Source: Amphritea atlantica (GTDB taxonomy: Bacteria > Pseudomonadota > Gammaproteobacteria > Pseudomonadales > Balneatricaceae). Taken from it: 64,000 nucleotides of DNA. The notes beneath the pieces are model-generated. The model was not told the DNA's origin. It ran no database searches and worked only from the letters and a program-made list of their open reading frames with translations. The stretch covers positions 43,705 through 107,704 of the forward strand of contig NZ_JAHKQE010000002.1 of the NCBI RefSeq assembly GCF_018860855.1. Reading direction: 5' to 3'. A program made the translations under genes and the position numbers. Shown in pieces: positions 9,074-20,651 of the stretch (positions are counted from its first letter, which is position 1; each line of letters begins with the position of its first letter).

Positions 9074-9102
9074 TTGATAAGCATTCTCATTTGCATTAAC
9101 AT
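9074..9102 (+). promoter_or_regulatory. Fur box overlapping a sigma70-type promoter
   Basis: TTGATA (9074-9079) and TAACAT (9097-9102) are spaced by exactly 17 bp. Between and over them lies TGATAAG-C-ATTCTCA (9075-9089), a 7-1-7 inverted repeat with two mismatches to the Fur consensus TGATAAT-n-ATTATCA, continuing into TTTGCATT as classical Fur boxes often do. Fur bound here would block the promoter when iron is plentiful. No ORF starts within 280 bp downstream. Confidence 0.72.
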
Positions 9103-9108
9103 CAATCT

Positions 9109-9195
9109 CGCTCGTAAGAACAGACAGGTTGCTCTCACCTCACCGGTAATCTGTCTACGGCGGGAAGGCTGATTTGGCCAGCCCTCCCGCCTTTC
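9109..9195 (+). ncRNA. Candidate Fur-regulated small RNA (RyhB/PrrF-like in logic)
   Basis: Transcription from the Fur-box promoter should begin near 9109. The expected transcript is about 87 nt. Its 5' half has a stem AGACAG (9122-9127) / CTGTCT (9151-9156) whose loop carries a pyrimidine-rich, unpaired stretch with CUCUCACCUCACC, able to pair with ribosome-binding sites. Its 3' half is the hairpin GGCGGG-AGGCTG / CAGCC-CTCCCGCC (9159-9192) followed by TTTCTT. Size, promoter control and architecture match RyhB of enterics (about 90 nt) and PrrF of Pseudomonas, but I see no sequence similarity to them, so homology is not claimed. Confidence 0.6.
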
Positions 9196-9301
9196 TTATG
9201 CGTATTGATAATCCGTCTGTAATTCAATTTTTGCTATGAGTGCTTCTCTTTCACACTCATCACGAATTACCGCTGGCATTGTCAGGCTCTTGTTAATATT
9301 C

Positions 9302-9329
9302 ACCGGGCACACACGCCCGGTATTTTTTT
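9302..9329 (+). terminator. Second, strong rho-independent terminator
   Basis: A perfect stem ACCGGGC / GCCCGGT with loop ACACAC, followed by ATTTTTTT. It lies 110 bp after the sRNA hairpin and 60 bp before the NDH-SelD gene, so it could end a longer read-through form of the sRNA or a second short transcript. Confidence 0.85.
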
Positions 9330-9390
9330 CTTATCTCCGGTCATTTATTCGCTACTATATAGCCAACATTCACATTAGACCGAGTACCCC

Positions 9391-11631
9391 ATGCAACTGG
9401 ACCCTACCCCCGCCAATAAACACCTAATCTTTATCGGAGGAGGACATGCACACGCCATCGCTCTGCTGATGATGGCGATGGATAAACCCACGGGCGTACG
9501 TATCACCCTAATATCCAACCTAGTTCAGACCCCCTACTCGGGCATGCTGCCGGGATTAATTGCCGGACATTACAGCTTTGATCAGGTGCATATAGACCTT
9601 GGGCGTTTTTGCCGTTATGCCGGCATCGATTTTATTGAAGACTCAGTTACCGGCATTGATCCCGTCAACCGCACCGTACAATGCCTCAACCATCCAGATT
9701 TTAGTTATGATCTGCTGAGCATCGATACCGGTTCGACCCCCGCCCTAAGCACCATTCCCGGCGCCAGTGAGTTCACTGTTGGGGTGAAACCCGTTAAACA
9801 ACTACTCGACTACTGGGATGATCTACAAGACCGCATCATGCAAGGGGATGACCGCCAGGAGATTCACATCGGTACTGTCGGTGGAGGCGCCAGTGCAGTG
9901 GAAGTACTGCTGGCCATGCAATATAAACTACAGAAAATGCTCGGTAAGCAACAACGCCGTACCAGCCATCTACATTTCCATATTATCTGTGGCCCACAAC
10001 AGATACTCTCGGCCCAGAATAAGCGGGTACAACGTCGCTATATCGACGTATTAAAAGCTCGGAATATCAAGGTGCATACGGGCTTTAGAGTAACTAAAGT
10101 CAAGCAAGGCCGAGTGATCAACGCTGCAGGAGAGAGCATCCCGCTGGATGAAATTCTTTGGGCAACGACGGCCCGCGGGGCAGATTGGCCCGCTAAAGCG
10201 GGACTTGAATGCGACGACAATGGCTGTATTCGGGTCAATGACTATCTACAATCGGTCTCCCATCCCGATATTTTTGCCTGCGGTGATATCGCCGATATGA
10301 TCAACTATCCTCGCCCTAAAGCGGGGGTTTTCGCCGTTCGGCAGGGAGCCCCATTACTGCGAAATATTCAGTCAGCACTCTCTGGGCAGCCGCTCACCCG
10401 CTATAAACCGCAAAAACAGTTTCTCAGTCTCATCAGCACCGGTGATCGCTATGCCGTTGCCTCTCGCGGCCCATTTAGTTTCGCCGGTGCTTGGGTCTGG
10501 CGCTGGAAAGACAATATAGATCAAACCTTTATGCGCCGTTTCAGCGACTTAACTGAACTGCCAGATCAAACACCCGGTGCGACGCTGAAAATAGAAAACC
10601 CCGATATGCGTTGTGGCGGCTGTGGCGCTAAAGTAGGACATAGCATCCTTAACCGGGTACTAAAACAGCTTCCCCGTCCAACAGCCCCTATAGAGATTGG
10701 TCTTAACCGCCCCGACGATGCAGCCGTCATCGATGTGCCCGCCGATAAACTCTTGGTGCAATCCGTTGATAGCTTTCGCCAACTGGTGAACGATGATTTT
10801 CTGTTTGGCCAGATTGCCGCAAATCATGCATTGGGGGATATTTTCGCCATGGGTGCGACGCCCCATAGCGCTCAGGCGATTGTCAGCATTCCCCACGCCA
10901 GCGATGAGATTGTCGAGCAGCGCTTACGCCACCTATTACTCGGTGCCAGCAAAGTGTTCACTGACTGTAATATTGGCTTAATTGGTGGACATACCTCTGA
11001 AGGCACCGAACTGACCCTAGGCTTTACCATCAATGGCCTAGCGGATCGGCAGCAACTACTCACCAAACAGGGTATCCAACCGGGTGACCGATTAATTGTA
11101 ACGAAGCCTCTCGGCACCGGCACTCTCTTTGCTAGCGATATGCGCAGCCAAGCGAAAGGACGCTGGATCAGTCAGGCGTTACAACATATGTTGCAGTCTA
11201 ACTACCGCGCCAGCCAGATTCTCTCTGCAGCGGGGGCCCACGCCTGCACAGACATTACCGGCTTTGGCCTGCTCGGACACCTTTCTGAGATGCTAGAGGG
11301 ATCAAACCTGAGTGTACGCCTATGGTTAGATAATCTACCGGTGATGGACGGTGCCTTAGCTTGCCTACGAGCGGGGCTATTCAGCTCACTGCATCCACAA
11401 AACAGAAAATTTGAAGATTTAATTTCCAACCTAGATGATTTTAATACTGATACGATAATCGAACTGTTATTTGACCCACAAACCGCCGGCGGCTTACTCG
11501 CGGCGGTTAGCCCTGATCAAGCAGACAAACTGATCGATGAGCTACAGGCGGCCGGTTATACCGAAGCCTGTGCGATAGGCAGCGTGAGACAAGAGGGTGA
11601 AACACAGGTGGTACTGAGTAAAAACGGCTAA
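9391..11631 (+). CDS. selD: NADH dehydrogenase-like FAD protein fused to selenide, water dikinase SelD
   Basis: A 746-residue fusion. Residues 1 to about 390 are an NDH-2/pyridine nucleotide-disulfide oxidoreductase, with the FAD motif IFIGGGHAHA near the start, a second nucleotide loop TVGGGASAVEV, and FACGDIAD near the end of the domain. Residues 406-746 are SelD, which makes selenophosphate from selenide and ATP for Sec-tRNA and selenouridine synthesis. MRCGGCGAKVG holds the catalytic Cys411 and Lys414 (Cys17 and Lys20 of E. coli), followed by RPDDAAVID and DITGFGLLGHL. Cysteine, not selenocysteine, occupies the active site. The fused flavoprotein may deliver or reduce the selenium donor; that is inference. 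No selA, selB or selU is in the window. Confidence 0.95.
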   Translation: MQLDPTPANKHLIFIGGGHAHAIALLMMAMDKPTGVRITLISNLVQTPYSGMLPGLIAGHYSFDQVHIDLGRFCRYAGIDFIEDSVTGIDPVNRTVQCLNHPDFSYDLLSIDTGSTPALSTIPGASEFTVGVKPVKQLLDYWDDLQDRIMQGDDRQEIHIGTVGGGASAVEVLLAMQYKLQKMLGKQQRRTSHLHFHIICGPQQILSAQNKRVQRRYIDVLKARNIKVHTGFRVTKVKQGRVINAAGESIPLDEILWATTARGADWPAKAGLECDDNGCIRVNDYLQSVSHPDIFACGDIADMINYPRPKAGVFAVRQGAPLLRNIQSALSGQPLTRYKPQKQFLSLISTGDRYAVASRGPFSFAGAWVWRWKDNIDQTFMRRFSDLTELPDQTPGATLKIENPDMRCGGCGAKVGHSILNRVLKQLPRPTAPIEIGLNRPDDAAVIDVPADKLLVQSVDSFRQLVNDDFLFGQIAANHALGDIFAMGATPHSAQAIVSIPHASDEIVEQRLRHLLLGASKVFTDCNIGLIGGHTSEGTELTLGFTINGLADRQQLLTKQGIQPGDRLIVTKPLGTGTLFASDMRSQAKGRWISQALQHMLQSNYRASQILSAAGAHACTDITGFGLLGHLSEMLEGSNLSVRLWLDNLPVMDGALACLRAGLFSSLHPQNRKFEDLISNLDDFNTDTIIELLFDPQTAGGLLAAVSPDQADKLIDELQAAGYTEACAIGSVRQEGETQVVLSKNG

Positions 11632-11650
11632 CGATGATGATCTAACAGCA

Positions 11651-12343
11651 TTAAAAATAATCGCCGATCGATTCAAGATTTAAGGCGTGAATATAGCGAC
11701 TGATAACCTCATTATCACTGGTAAACGCCAAGCCCGCCTGCTGCTCCGAAGGAGATAGCGACTTCACTTTGGAGTGCACCACCGATGGCTTTTCATCGAA
11801 TGGCAGTTGCAGTTTAAGCTGACACTCGGTCTGCTCAGTGCGTGCCTCTTGGAGAATCTGAAAATCCTCTCCATCGGCCAGTTTTAATAAACCACCACCT
11901 GTACTGAAGTTAATAACAATACCGTTAACGGCCGCCTCCCCTACCACTAATTCGGCGGGAATCGCGCAAGGGTACCGCGGTTCTTTACGTAAACTACGGG
12001 ATTGGATCTTATCTGGATAGCTGGTCATCAACAGACGCCCACCTTGCAGAAACAGATCAATCACCTCAGATTCAAAAGCATAAATATGGCCATTAGAAAT
12101 AATACGCATCACCAGCTTACGCCGATTGGTGAAGGTATCTCTGTAGGTCAATTCGTCAGAACCCATACCGCTTTTGGATAACTGCGTCACCGAAGGCAGG
12201 CGAGTGATGATGACTTTACCGTCAATACCAAAAAAACGGGAAATGTACTTAAAACAGCCCCCGGCATCACTCACCTGAATAATACTGTCCTGCTCAAGTG
12301 GGGGGAATTCATTCAGAATGATATTCTCATTAGTATAAGGCAT
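11651..12343 (-). CDS. PilZ-domain c-di-GMP-binding protein (YcgR-like)
   Basis: About 230 residues. The N-terminal half is a YcgR-type flagellar-brake-like beta domain (MPYTNENIILNEFPPL onward). The C-terminal half is a PilZ domain with the two c-di-GMP signatures: RKEPR (the RxxxR arginines) just before a PCAIPAEL strand, and NFSTGGGLL (the [D/N]xSxxG motif). It should bind c-di-GMP in the cytoplasm. The frame is open for 37 more codons upstream to 12454, but the family begins near MPYTNEN and the upstream residues are not domain-like, so I use 12343; the ribosome site is weak for either. No flagellar or pilus genes adjoin it. Confidence 0.87.
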   Translation of the reverse strand: MPYTNENIILNEFPPLEQDSIIQVSDAGGCFKYISRFFGIDGKVIITRLPSVTQLSKSGMGSDELTYRDTFTNRRKLVMRIISNGHIYAFESEVIDLFLQGGRLLMTSYPDKIQSRSLRKEPRYPCAIPAELVVGEAAVNGIVINFSTGGGLLKLADGEDFQILQEARTEQTECQLKLQLPFDEKPSVVHSKVKSLSPSEQQAGLAFTSDNEVISRYIHALNLESIGDYF

Positions 12344-12663
12344 CCAAGCACCATTAAAATCCGGACTGACAATAAGGGAGAGGCAATAAATCCAATTTAT
12401 TCTCGGCGGAAAATCCCTAGAGGATCGCCCACAAACTTGCCTCGTTAACATCAATACTATAGTCCTTCATCCCGCCCTTTCACAAGCCTCATCCATACGA
12501 CTCTCGCCTAATAAAAACGCCCTTTATCCGCGTTATTCCTAGAAACCGTTAGAGAATATTTTTCTGAAAAACAGCGGTGCTATCTATCTTTGCCCTTTTC
12601 AGGTTGGTTTCACCCCCTACGCGTATTATGTTTGCTATACAGTGACTCATGCGGAGATAACCG

Positions 12664-13812
12664 ATGAAAACAAAGATAGCCATTTTACTCACAGCCCTAG
12701 CGGGTATTACCGTGCTCAGCGTTACCGCCGCACCCGATAAGATTGTACCTGCAGACCTTCAACAACAAGGGCTTAAAGTAGCGACCTTTGCCGGTGGATG
12801 TTTCTGGTGTACCGAAGCCGGATTTGAAAAACTCCCCGGCGTCAAAGATGCGATCTCCGGCTATACCGGTGGTTCAAAAGCAGACCCAAGCTATCAAGAG
12901 GTGTCGTCCGGCTCTACAGGTCATACAGAAGCGGTACAGGTTTACTATAACCCCGACGTTATTACCTATCAGGGACTCCTGCAATCGCTCTGGCGGCAGA
13001 TGGATCCAACCGATGGTAGCGGCTCCTTTGTCGATCGGGGAAATCAATACCGTCCAGCCGTGTTCTATCACAACGAACAGCAGCGCCTTATCGCTGAAAA
13101 ATCGATGGCGGAGCTCGCTAGCTCTGGTCGCTACAGCCAACCACTGGCGACAGAACTCACCAAGCTGACCGTCTTTTATCCGGCAGAGGATTATCACCAG
13201 GATTACTATCAGCACAATCCAATTCGCTATAAATACTACCGTTTTAATTCAGGCCGCGATCAGTATCTGGAAAAAACCTGGGGTGAAGAGCTACATCCGG
13301 ACTTCACCCAGTTTGGCCGTGGCCAGCAACAAGACGCAATGGATCAGAATACTAAAGATGGGAATGCTTACATGCATTTCCAAAAACCGTCAGAACAGCA
13401 GCTACGTCAAACACTGACCAAAGTGCAATATGAAGTTACCCAGGAAGATGGCACCGAACGGGCTTTTCAGAATGAATATTGGGACAATAAACAGGCAGGA
13501 ATTTATGTCGATATCGTCAGTGGAGAGCCGTTATTCTCGTCTAAAGATAAATATAAGTCAGGCACCGGCTGGCCTAGCTTTACCCGTCCGATTACAGCAG
13601 ACGTGGTAACTGAACATAGCGATACAAAGTTTTTTATGACCCGTACCGAAGTGCGTAGTGCTTATGCGGATTCCCACCTAGGACACGTATTCAATGATGG
13701 CCCTCAACCCAGCGGACTACGCTATTGCATGAACTCTGCGGCAATGAAGTTCATTCCGCTAGATCAAATGGCTGCTGCAGGTTATACCGAACAGCTTAGT
13801 CTGTTTAAATAA
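12664..13812 (+). CDS. msrAB: Exported bifunctional methionine sulfoxide reductase MsrA-MsrB
   Basis: A 382-residue protein with a signal peptide (about residues 1-23, ending VTAA), so it acts in the periplasm or envelope on oxidised proteins. The MsrA domain (about 38-205) has GGCFWC, with catalytic Cys46, and YHQDYY near its end. The MsrB domain (about 245-375) has [18 protein letters not shown] and RYCMNSAAM with catalytic Cys355. The CxxC zinc pairs of zinc-type MsrB are absent. The two domains reduce the S and R epimers of methionine sulfoxide respectively. An electron donor (DsbD- or thioredoxin-like domain) is not fused here, unlike Neisseria PilB. Confidence 0.96.
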   Translation: MKTKIAILLTALAGITVLSVTAAPDKIVPADLQQQGLKVATFAGGCFWCTEAGFEKLPGVKDAISGYTGGSKADPSYQEVSSGSTGHTEAVQVYYNPDVITYQGLLQSLWRQMDPTDGSGSFVDRGNQYRPAVFYHNEQQRLIAEKSMAELASSGRYSQPLATELTKLTVFYPAEDYHQDYYQHNPIRYKYYRFNSGRDQYLEKTWGEELHPDFTQFGRGQQQDAMDQNTKDGNAYMHFQKPSEQQLRQTLTKVQYEVTQEDGTERAFQNEYWDNKQAGIYVDIVSGEPLFSSKDKYKSGTGWPSFTRPITADVVTEHSDTKFFMTRTEVRSAYADSHLGHVFNDGPQPSGLRYCMNSAAMKFIPLDQMAAAGYTEQLSLFK

Positions 13813-13875
13813 TCACCGCTGAGTCTGACACAAAAATAGGATAAACTGTTGCTCATACTGATGAGGAGCAACCGT

Positions 13876-14238
13876 TTGTCCGTTTTCTATCGTTTAATCA
13901 TCACGCTGATACTGCCATTAGTGGCACAACAGGCCTTGGCTATACAACTGACCGATCCTCGATCAGCAGCTGTGTATCTGCAGCAACAACGTCCTCTTAT
14001 TAACGCCTGCCTCCATGAAGCTCAAGCCAGCAATCATCTACCCGATATTTGGCGCAGCCAAGCCTGCCAACAATTATTAGATCAAGACTCTCAACTCAAA
14101 ACCGCGTGGCAACTCATCTTACCGAACGGAACTACCAAGGGATTAGCACAGGTTCCCTACGGACTACGCCAACTCACCGTTGATACCTATTCAGAATATA
14201 AACAGCTAGCAGAGAGAATCGCGCAATTAAGCCGTTAG
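13876..14238 (+). CDS. Small exported protein of unknown function
   Basis: About 120 residues. A hydrophobic signal sequence (FYRLIITLILPLVAQQALA) is followed by a mature part of about 100 residues, with two cysteines (INACL, QACQQLL) that could form a disulfide and no domain I recognise. I prefer the TTG at 13876 because GAGGAG lies 7 bp before it; an in-frame ATG at 13861 overlaps that ribosome site. It begins about 60 bp after msrAB and could be read from the same transcript. Confidence 0.6.
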   Translation: MSVFYRLIITLILPLVAQQALAIQLTDPRSAAVYLQQQRPLINACLHEAQASNHLPDIWRSQACQQLLDQDSQLKTAWQLILPNGTTKGLAQVPYGLRQLTVDTYSEYKQLAERIAQLSR

Positions 14239-14358
14239 ACCAATTTAATTTCATTTTTATTGAAGGGTTATTTTCGTGAGGTTTCGCCTGAAAAAACTAT
14301 TAAATCAGACAGATAGCCGCATCCATATTAAAGTCTGAAAAAAAACTAAATTTCAAGT

Positions 14359-14387
14359 CTTACCTTTGCCTTTCTGATCTCTATAAT
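14359..14387 (+). promoter_or_regulatory. Candidate sigma70 promoter for the GIY-YIG-like gene
   Basis: A perfect TATAAT (14382-14387) with a poor -35 CTTACC (14359-14364) at 17-bp spacing. Transcription would start near 14394, which makes the in-frame TTG at 14399 almost leaderless and favours the TTG at 14423. Confidence 0.45.
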
Positions 14388-14422
14388 ACGCCCTCATTTT
14401 GCCAGCGGCTCTGGGTAATATC

Positions 14423-15562
14423 TTGATTATTTTCACCATCACCAACACAGTTTCCAAACAGGTTTATGTCGGTTCAACCCGAAGTGATATCGATAGTCAC
14501 TGGGAGACGCTGCTTATTGCAGCAGAATCCGGTGTAGAAGCAGAACTCTACAATGATATTCGTGATGCCGGAGCCCACAGCTTCGCATTATCCGAATGGG
14601 GATTCGCCGATAATCTCAGCGAGGCCCGTGAGCTCACCGCCGATGCTATCGAAACCTTCGATGCTAAAAGCTTGCAGGGGCTAATCACCAAGCCTAAACC
14701 GAGCAAGGTACACCGTCAGAGCGCGGCTGAGCGTAAAGCCGCTCTGGCTCTACTAGAGGAAGCTGAGCAACAAGCTCTGTTGAAAAATGAGATCGCTAAA
14801 CCGACCGGCGAAGCAGGCGACACACCTGTCAGCGAAGCGGATCTAAAGCTCCTTGCCCGTAAGCGCGATGCTGAACTGGAAGCAAGAATCGTTCGTGAGC
14901 GTCAGGAAACCATGGCAATGAACAAGGTTCTTGCTGAAATGGAGTTCCGTAAACGCAGTAAGTCATCGAAATCAAAAGCCAAAAGTTCTACCGGCAAAAC
15001 GACTAAACCCGTATCGACAGCACCCAAACTCGCTGTTGGCAAAGTCTCTTCCGCTAAACTTGAGAAAGAGATTAAAGAGAAAATAGTCCAAGAACGAGAA
15101 GCCCGTGAGACCACTAAAATCTCTCGGCAAAAAGCTGAAGCCCAAGAGATGGCCGCAGTGATGGCGCGCATTGACGCCCGCGCACAGGGCATGCGAAAAA
15201 CCGCACCTAAAGCCAAACCAAAGTCAGCCATGCGTAGCAGTATTCCGCTATCGGTGAAAAAGGCGCCAGAAGCACTCAGGGAAACACGATTAGAACTGGA
15301 TCTGGACATCGCGAAGAAAGCCGAACTGACCGTAATGCAGCAGGAAAAGAGCCGCGCAGTGACAGGCCAACCCTTAACGGCTAAACCTTTCGCTATGGCT
15401 CGCGTGGCTCAGAACAGCGGCCAGAGTAAAGAGCAAAAAATTGCTCATACCATTGATCGCTATCGTAAAACCGCAACACCGGCAGTTAGCAATAAAGTCT
15501 ATGGCCAGCAAGACCTGATCAGTTCACTACAAGCACGCCTAGCGCAACGCAACGGTAAATAA
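14423..15562 (+). CDS. Degenerate GIY-YIG-like domain with long basic coiled-coil tail
   Basis: About 379 residues. The first 85 residues resemble a GIY-YIG nuclease domain: IIFTITNTVSKQVYVGST, then ELYNDIRDAGAHSFALSEWGF, with the spacing of the family. The arginine usually found on the helix after YIG is not evident (DIDSHWETLL), so catalysis is doubtful. From residue 95 on the protein is an Ala/Lys/Glu/Arg-rich, low-complexity helical tail, probably coiled coil, with patches such as RKRSKSSKSKAKSS that suggest nucleic-acid binding. The start is uncertain: TTG at 14423 is preferred over TTG at 14399 from the promoter position. It stands alone, closed by a terminator. No function is assigned. 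Confidence 0.7.
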   Translation: MIIFTITNTVSKQVYVGSTRSDIDSHWETLLIAAESGVEAELYNDIRDAGAHSFALSEWGFADNLSEARELTADAIETFDAKSLQGLITKPKPSKVHRQSAAERKAALALLEEAEQQALLKNEIAKPTGEAGDTPVSEADLKLLARKRDAELEARIVRERQETMAMNKVLAEMEFRKRSKSSKSKAKSSTGKTTKPVSTAPKLAVGKVSSAKLEKEIKEKIVQEREARETTKISRQKAEAQEMAAVMARIDARAQGMRKTAPKAKPKSAMRSSIPLSVKKAPEALRETRLELDLDIAKKAELTVMQQEKSRAVTGQPLTAKPFAMARVAQNSGQSKEQKIAHTIDRYRKTATPAVSNKVYGQQDLISSLQARLAQRNGK

Positions 15563-15598
15563 CCCAGCACGAAGCATCGAAAGCGTGCTTCGGGGTTT
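15561..15598. terminator. Bidirectional hairpin terminator
   Basis: Nested stem AACCC...GGGTT around CGAAGCA / TGCTTCG, between the converging GIY-YIG-like gene and acpH. It overlaps the acpH stop codon. Confidence 0.7.
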
Positions 15599-16193
15599 AT
15601 GCTCGCTTTCCTGAATCGATTAACGATGATGGAAAGCGATCGCACAGATCGACAAAAAACACACTGAAGCCGGCTTCAAGTTGAGGATAGTGCAATATCA
15701 ACTCCTCGCCGATGCCATTGAAATCATGGCGAAAGCGAATCCGTCCCGCAATCCGATCCAACGCATAAGCAACCCCGTCTAACTCTTGATAAGCCCGAAA
15801 CCAATCGGTATCCACCAGCCTCTGAGTCACCAACTGCATCCGTTCCGGCATAAGTGATTGACCAGCGATTAGATCTTCGTACAGTGTTTCAATCACCTGA
15901 TCCACAGGTACATGACTAAACTGCTGCCAATGTTTAAGCATAAAGTGATCAAACAACACATCCAGAGCTATACCGGAAAATCGACGCCGCTGGACGCTAA
16001 AATATCCTTTCAGCTGAATAACCTCAGGATGCTGATCCGTAAATTGATCAACCCGCCGATGATTCATCAGCCCCTCTCGTACCTCCTCAGGTAAACTCTG
16101 GATATCCACACCGCGGGCAAAGTCCCCCAGCAAGTTACCAACCCGAGATTCAACCGTCGGCTTAGCCAGCACGAGATGGGCAAAAAAATTCAA
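15597..16193 (-). CDS. acpH: Acyl carrier protein phosphodiesterase AcpH
   Basis: A 198-residue protein of the AcpH (DUF479) family, which removes the 4'-phosphopantetheine arm from ACP. It begins MNFFAHLVLAKPT, close to the MNFLAHLHLA of E. coli. It has the metal-binding HD-like residues of the family: GDFARG, NHRRVDQFTDQHP, and DVLFDHFMLKHW. It lies downstream of fadA on the same strand but behind a strong terminator, so it is probably expressed separately. Confidence 0.92.
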   Translation of the reverse strand: MNFFAHLVLAKPTVESRVGNLLGDFARGVDIQSLPEEVREGLMNHRRVDQFTDQHPEVIQLKGYFSVQRRRFSGIALDVLFDHFMLKHWQQFSHVPVDQVIETLYEDLIAGQSLMPERMQLVTQRLVDTDWFRAYQELDGVAYALDRIAGRIRFRHDFNGIGEELILHYPQLEAGFSVFFVDLCDRFPSSLIDSGKRA

Positions 16194-16196
16194 ATA

Positions 16197-16244
16197 AAAA
16201 ACCCCGAGTATTGTGACAACAAATCACAGTATCCGGGGTTTTTA
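16197..16244 (-). terminator. Rho-independent terminator of the fadBA operon
   Basis: A long near-perfect inverted repeat AAAAACCCCG...TGTGA / TCACA...CGGGGTTTTT, located between the fadA stop and the acpH start. On the minus strand it ends in a T-run. Confidence 0.85.
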
Positions 16245-16294
16245 GTACCACAGCAAGCGACTCTAGGAGAGTGCCGCTTAACTGTGAATGACAC

Positions 16295-19646
<3,352 letters not shown>

Positions 19647-20041
19647 GGTGCACTCCATACTCAGGATAATTATTGTTAGTCATAGTAAGGAACCTGACTC
19701 CTCTTCTGTACGCCGGACTGCCAAATCAAAAACAGGGAGATAAAACTGCGCACAGCTCAGGCTTATTAATACTAGACTCAGGTGATTTTCCAGCAATAAC
19801 AAAAATAGCCTTAATCAGTAACAAAATCGGTTATCTTAAATATATATTCATATAAAACAAAAGCTTATATAAAAACAGATAAATAACATTTCTGAGCAAG
19901 CGCCGTAAAAAAAGACACTTTTTATAATTTAAGCGGTGATCGAAGAGATTCTAGTCCGGACAATGCCGGCTATTGCGTATCCGATTAAGCCAAATAACAC
20001 TACAATGGCCATTAAAGCCGCTGACATTTACTAATCACGCC
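19647..20041. other. AT-rich divergent intergenic region
   Basis: About 395 bp between fadB and the acyltransferase gene, holding the promoters of both. It is strongly AT-rich around 19830-19935. No RNA gene, repeat or defined operator could be recognised. Confidence 0.5.
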
Positions 20042-20620
20042 ATGCATTCAACTATTTTTAACAGCACACTGTTTCATCCGCCACTGCGCTGGCTATCGCG
20101 TAAATTTCTTAAGATGAAAGGCTGGCAGGTGGATTTTTCAGCGATAGAAGGGATCGATAAATGCGTTCTCATTGGTGCACCACACACCAGTAACTGGGAT
20201 CTACCCTATGCACTGATGCTGGGATTTAGTCAGGATCTACCGATCTATTGGATGGGGAAAGTACAGATTTTCAAGTTCCCCTTCCGTCGCCTCATGATGT
20301 GGCTCGGCGGTATTCCCATTGATCGTTCAAAATCGGTCAATGTGGTTTCTCAGGCAGCCGCTAAGCTGAAACAAGCCGATCAGCTCTACCTAGTGATCGC
20401 CCCAGAAGGCACCCGCGCCCAAGTGGATGAATGGAAGAGTGGTTTTTACTATATTGCCCATCAGGCCGGCGTACCGGTGATGGCAACCTATATCGATTGG
20501 CGCACCCGCCGTGCAGGTATCTACACGGCGTATTACACCAGCGGTGATGCCGACCAAGATATTGCCGAAATCAAAGCCCTCTACGGCGACCTACTGTTAC
20601 GTCACAAGGGCAATCAATAA
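20042..20620 (+). CDS. Lysophospholipid acyltransferase (PlsC-like)
   Basis: A 192-residue member of the glycerolipid acyltransferase superfamily. The catalytic H(x4)D box is HTSNWD in IGAPHTSNWDLPYA. GGIPIDRSKS is the acceptor-binding block and APEGTRA the third motif. It probably acylates a lysophospholipid or related acceptor at the inner membrane face. The ATG at 20042 is chosen; an upstream TTG in frame (19973) would add 23 residues of no domain character. It is divergent from fadB and ends about 30 bp before the converging enoyl-CoA hydratase gene. Close homologues are short versions lacking long N-terminal membrane segments. Confidence 0.88.
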   Translation: MHSTIFNSTLFHPPLRWLSRKFLKMKGWQVDFSAIEGIDKCVLIGAPHTSNWDLPYALMLGFSQDLPIYWMGKVQIFKFPFRRLMMWLGGIPIDRSKSVNVVSQAAAKLKQADQLYLVIAPEGTRAQVDEWKSGFYYIAHQAGVPVMATYIDWRTRRAGIYTAYYTSGDADQDIAEIKALYGDLLLRHKGNQ

Positions 20621-20651
20621 GGTTACTGGTCGGGCTTGTCCACCCTAAAAA

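Noticed and set aside
10606..10640. Possible in-frame UGA (selenocysteine) in the SelD active site
   Set aside because: The codons at the active site are normal cysteine TGT codons; there is no TGA.
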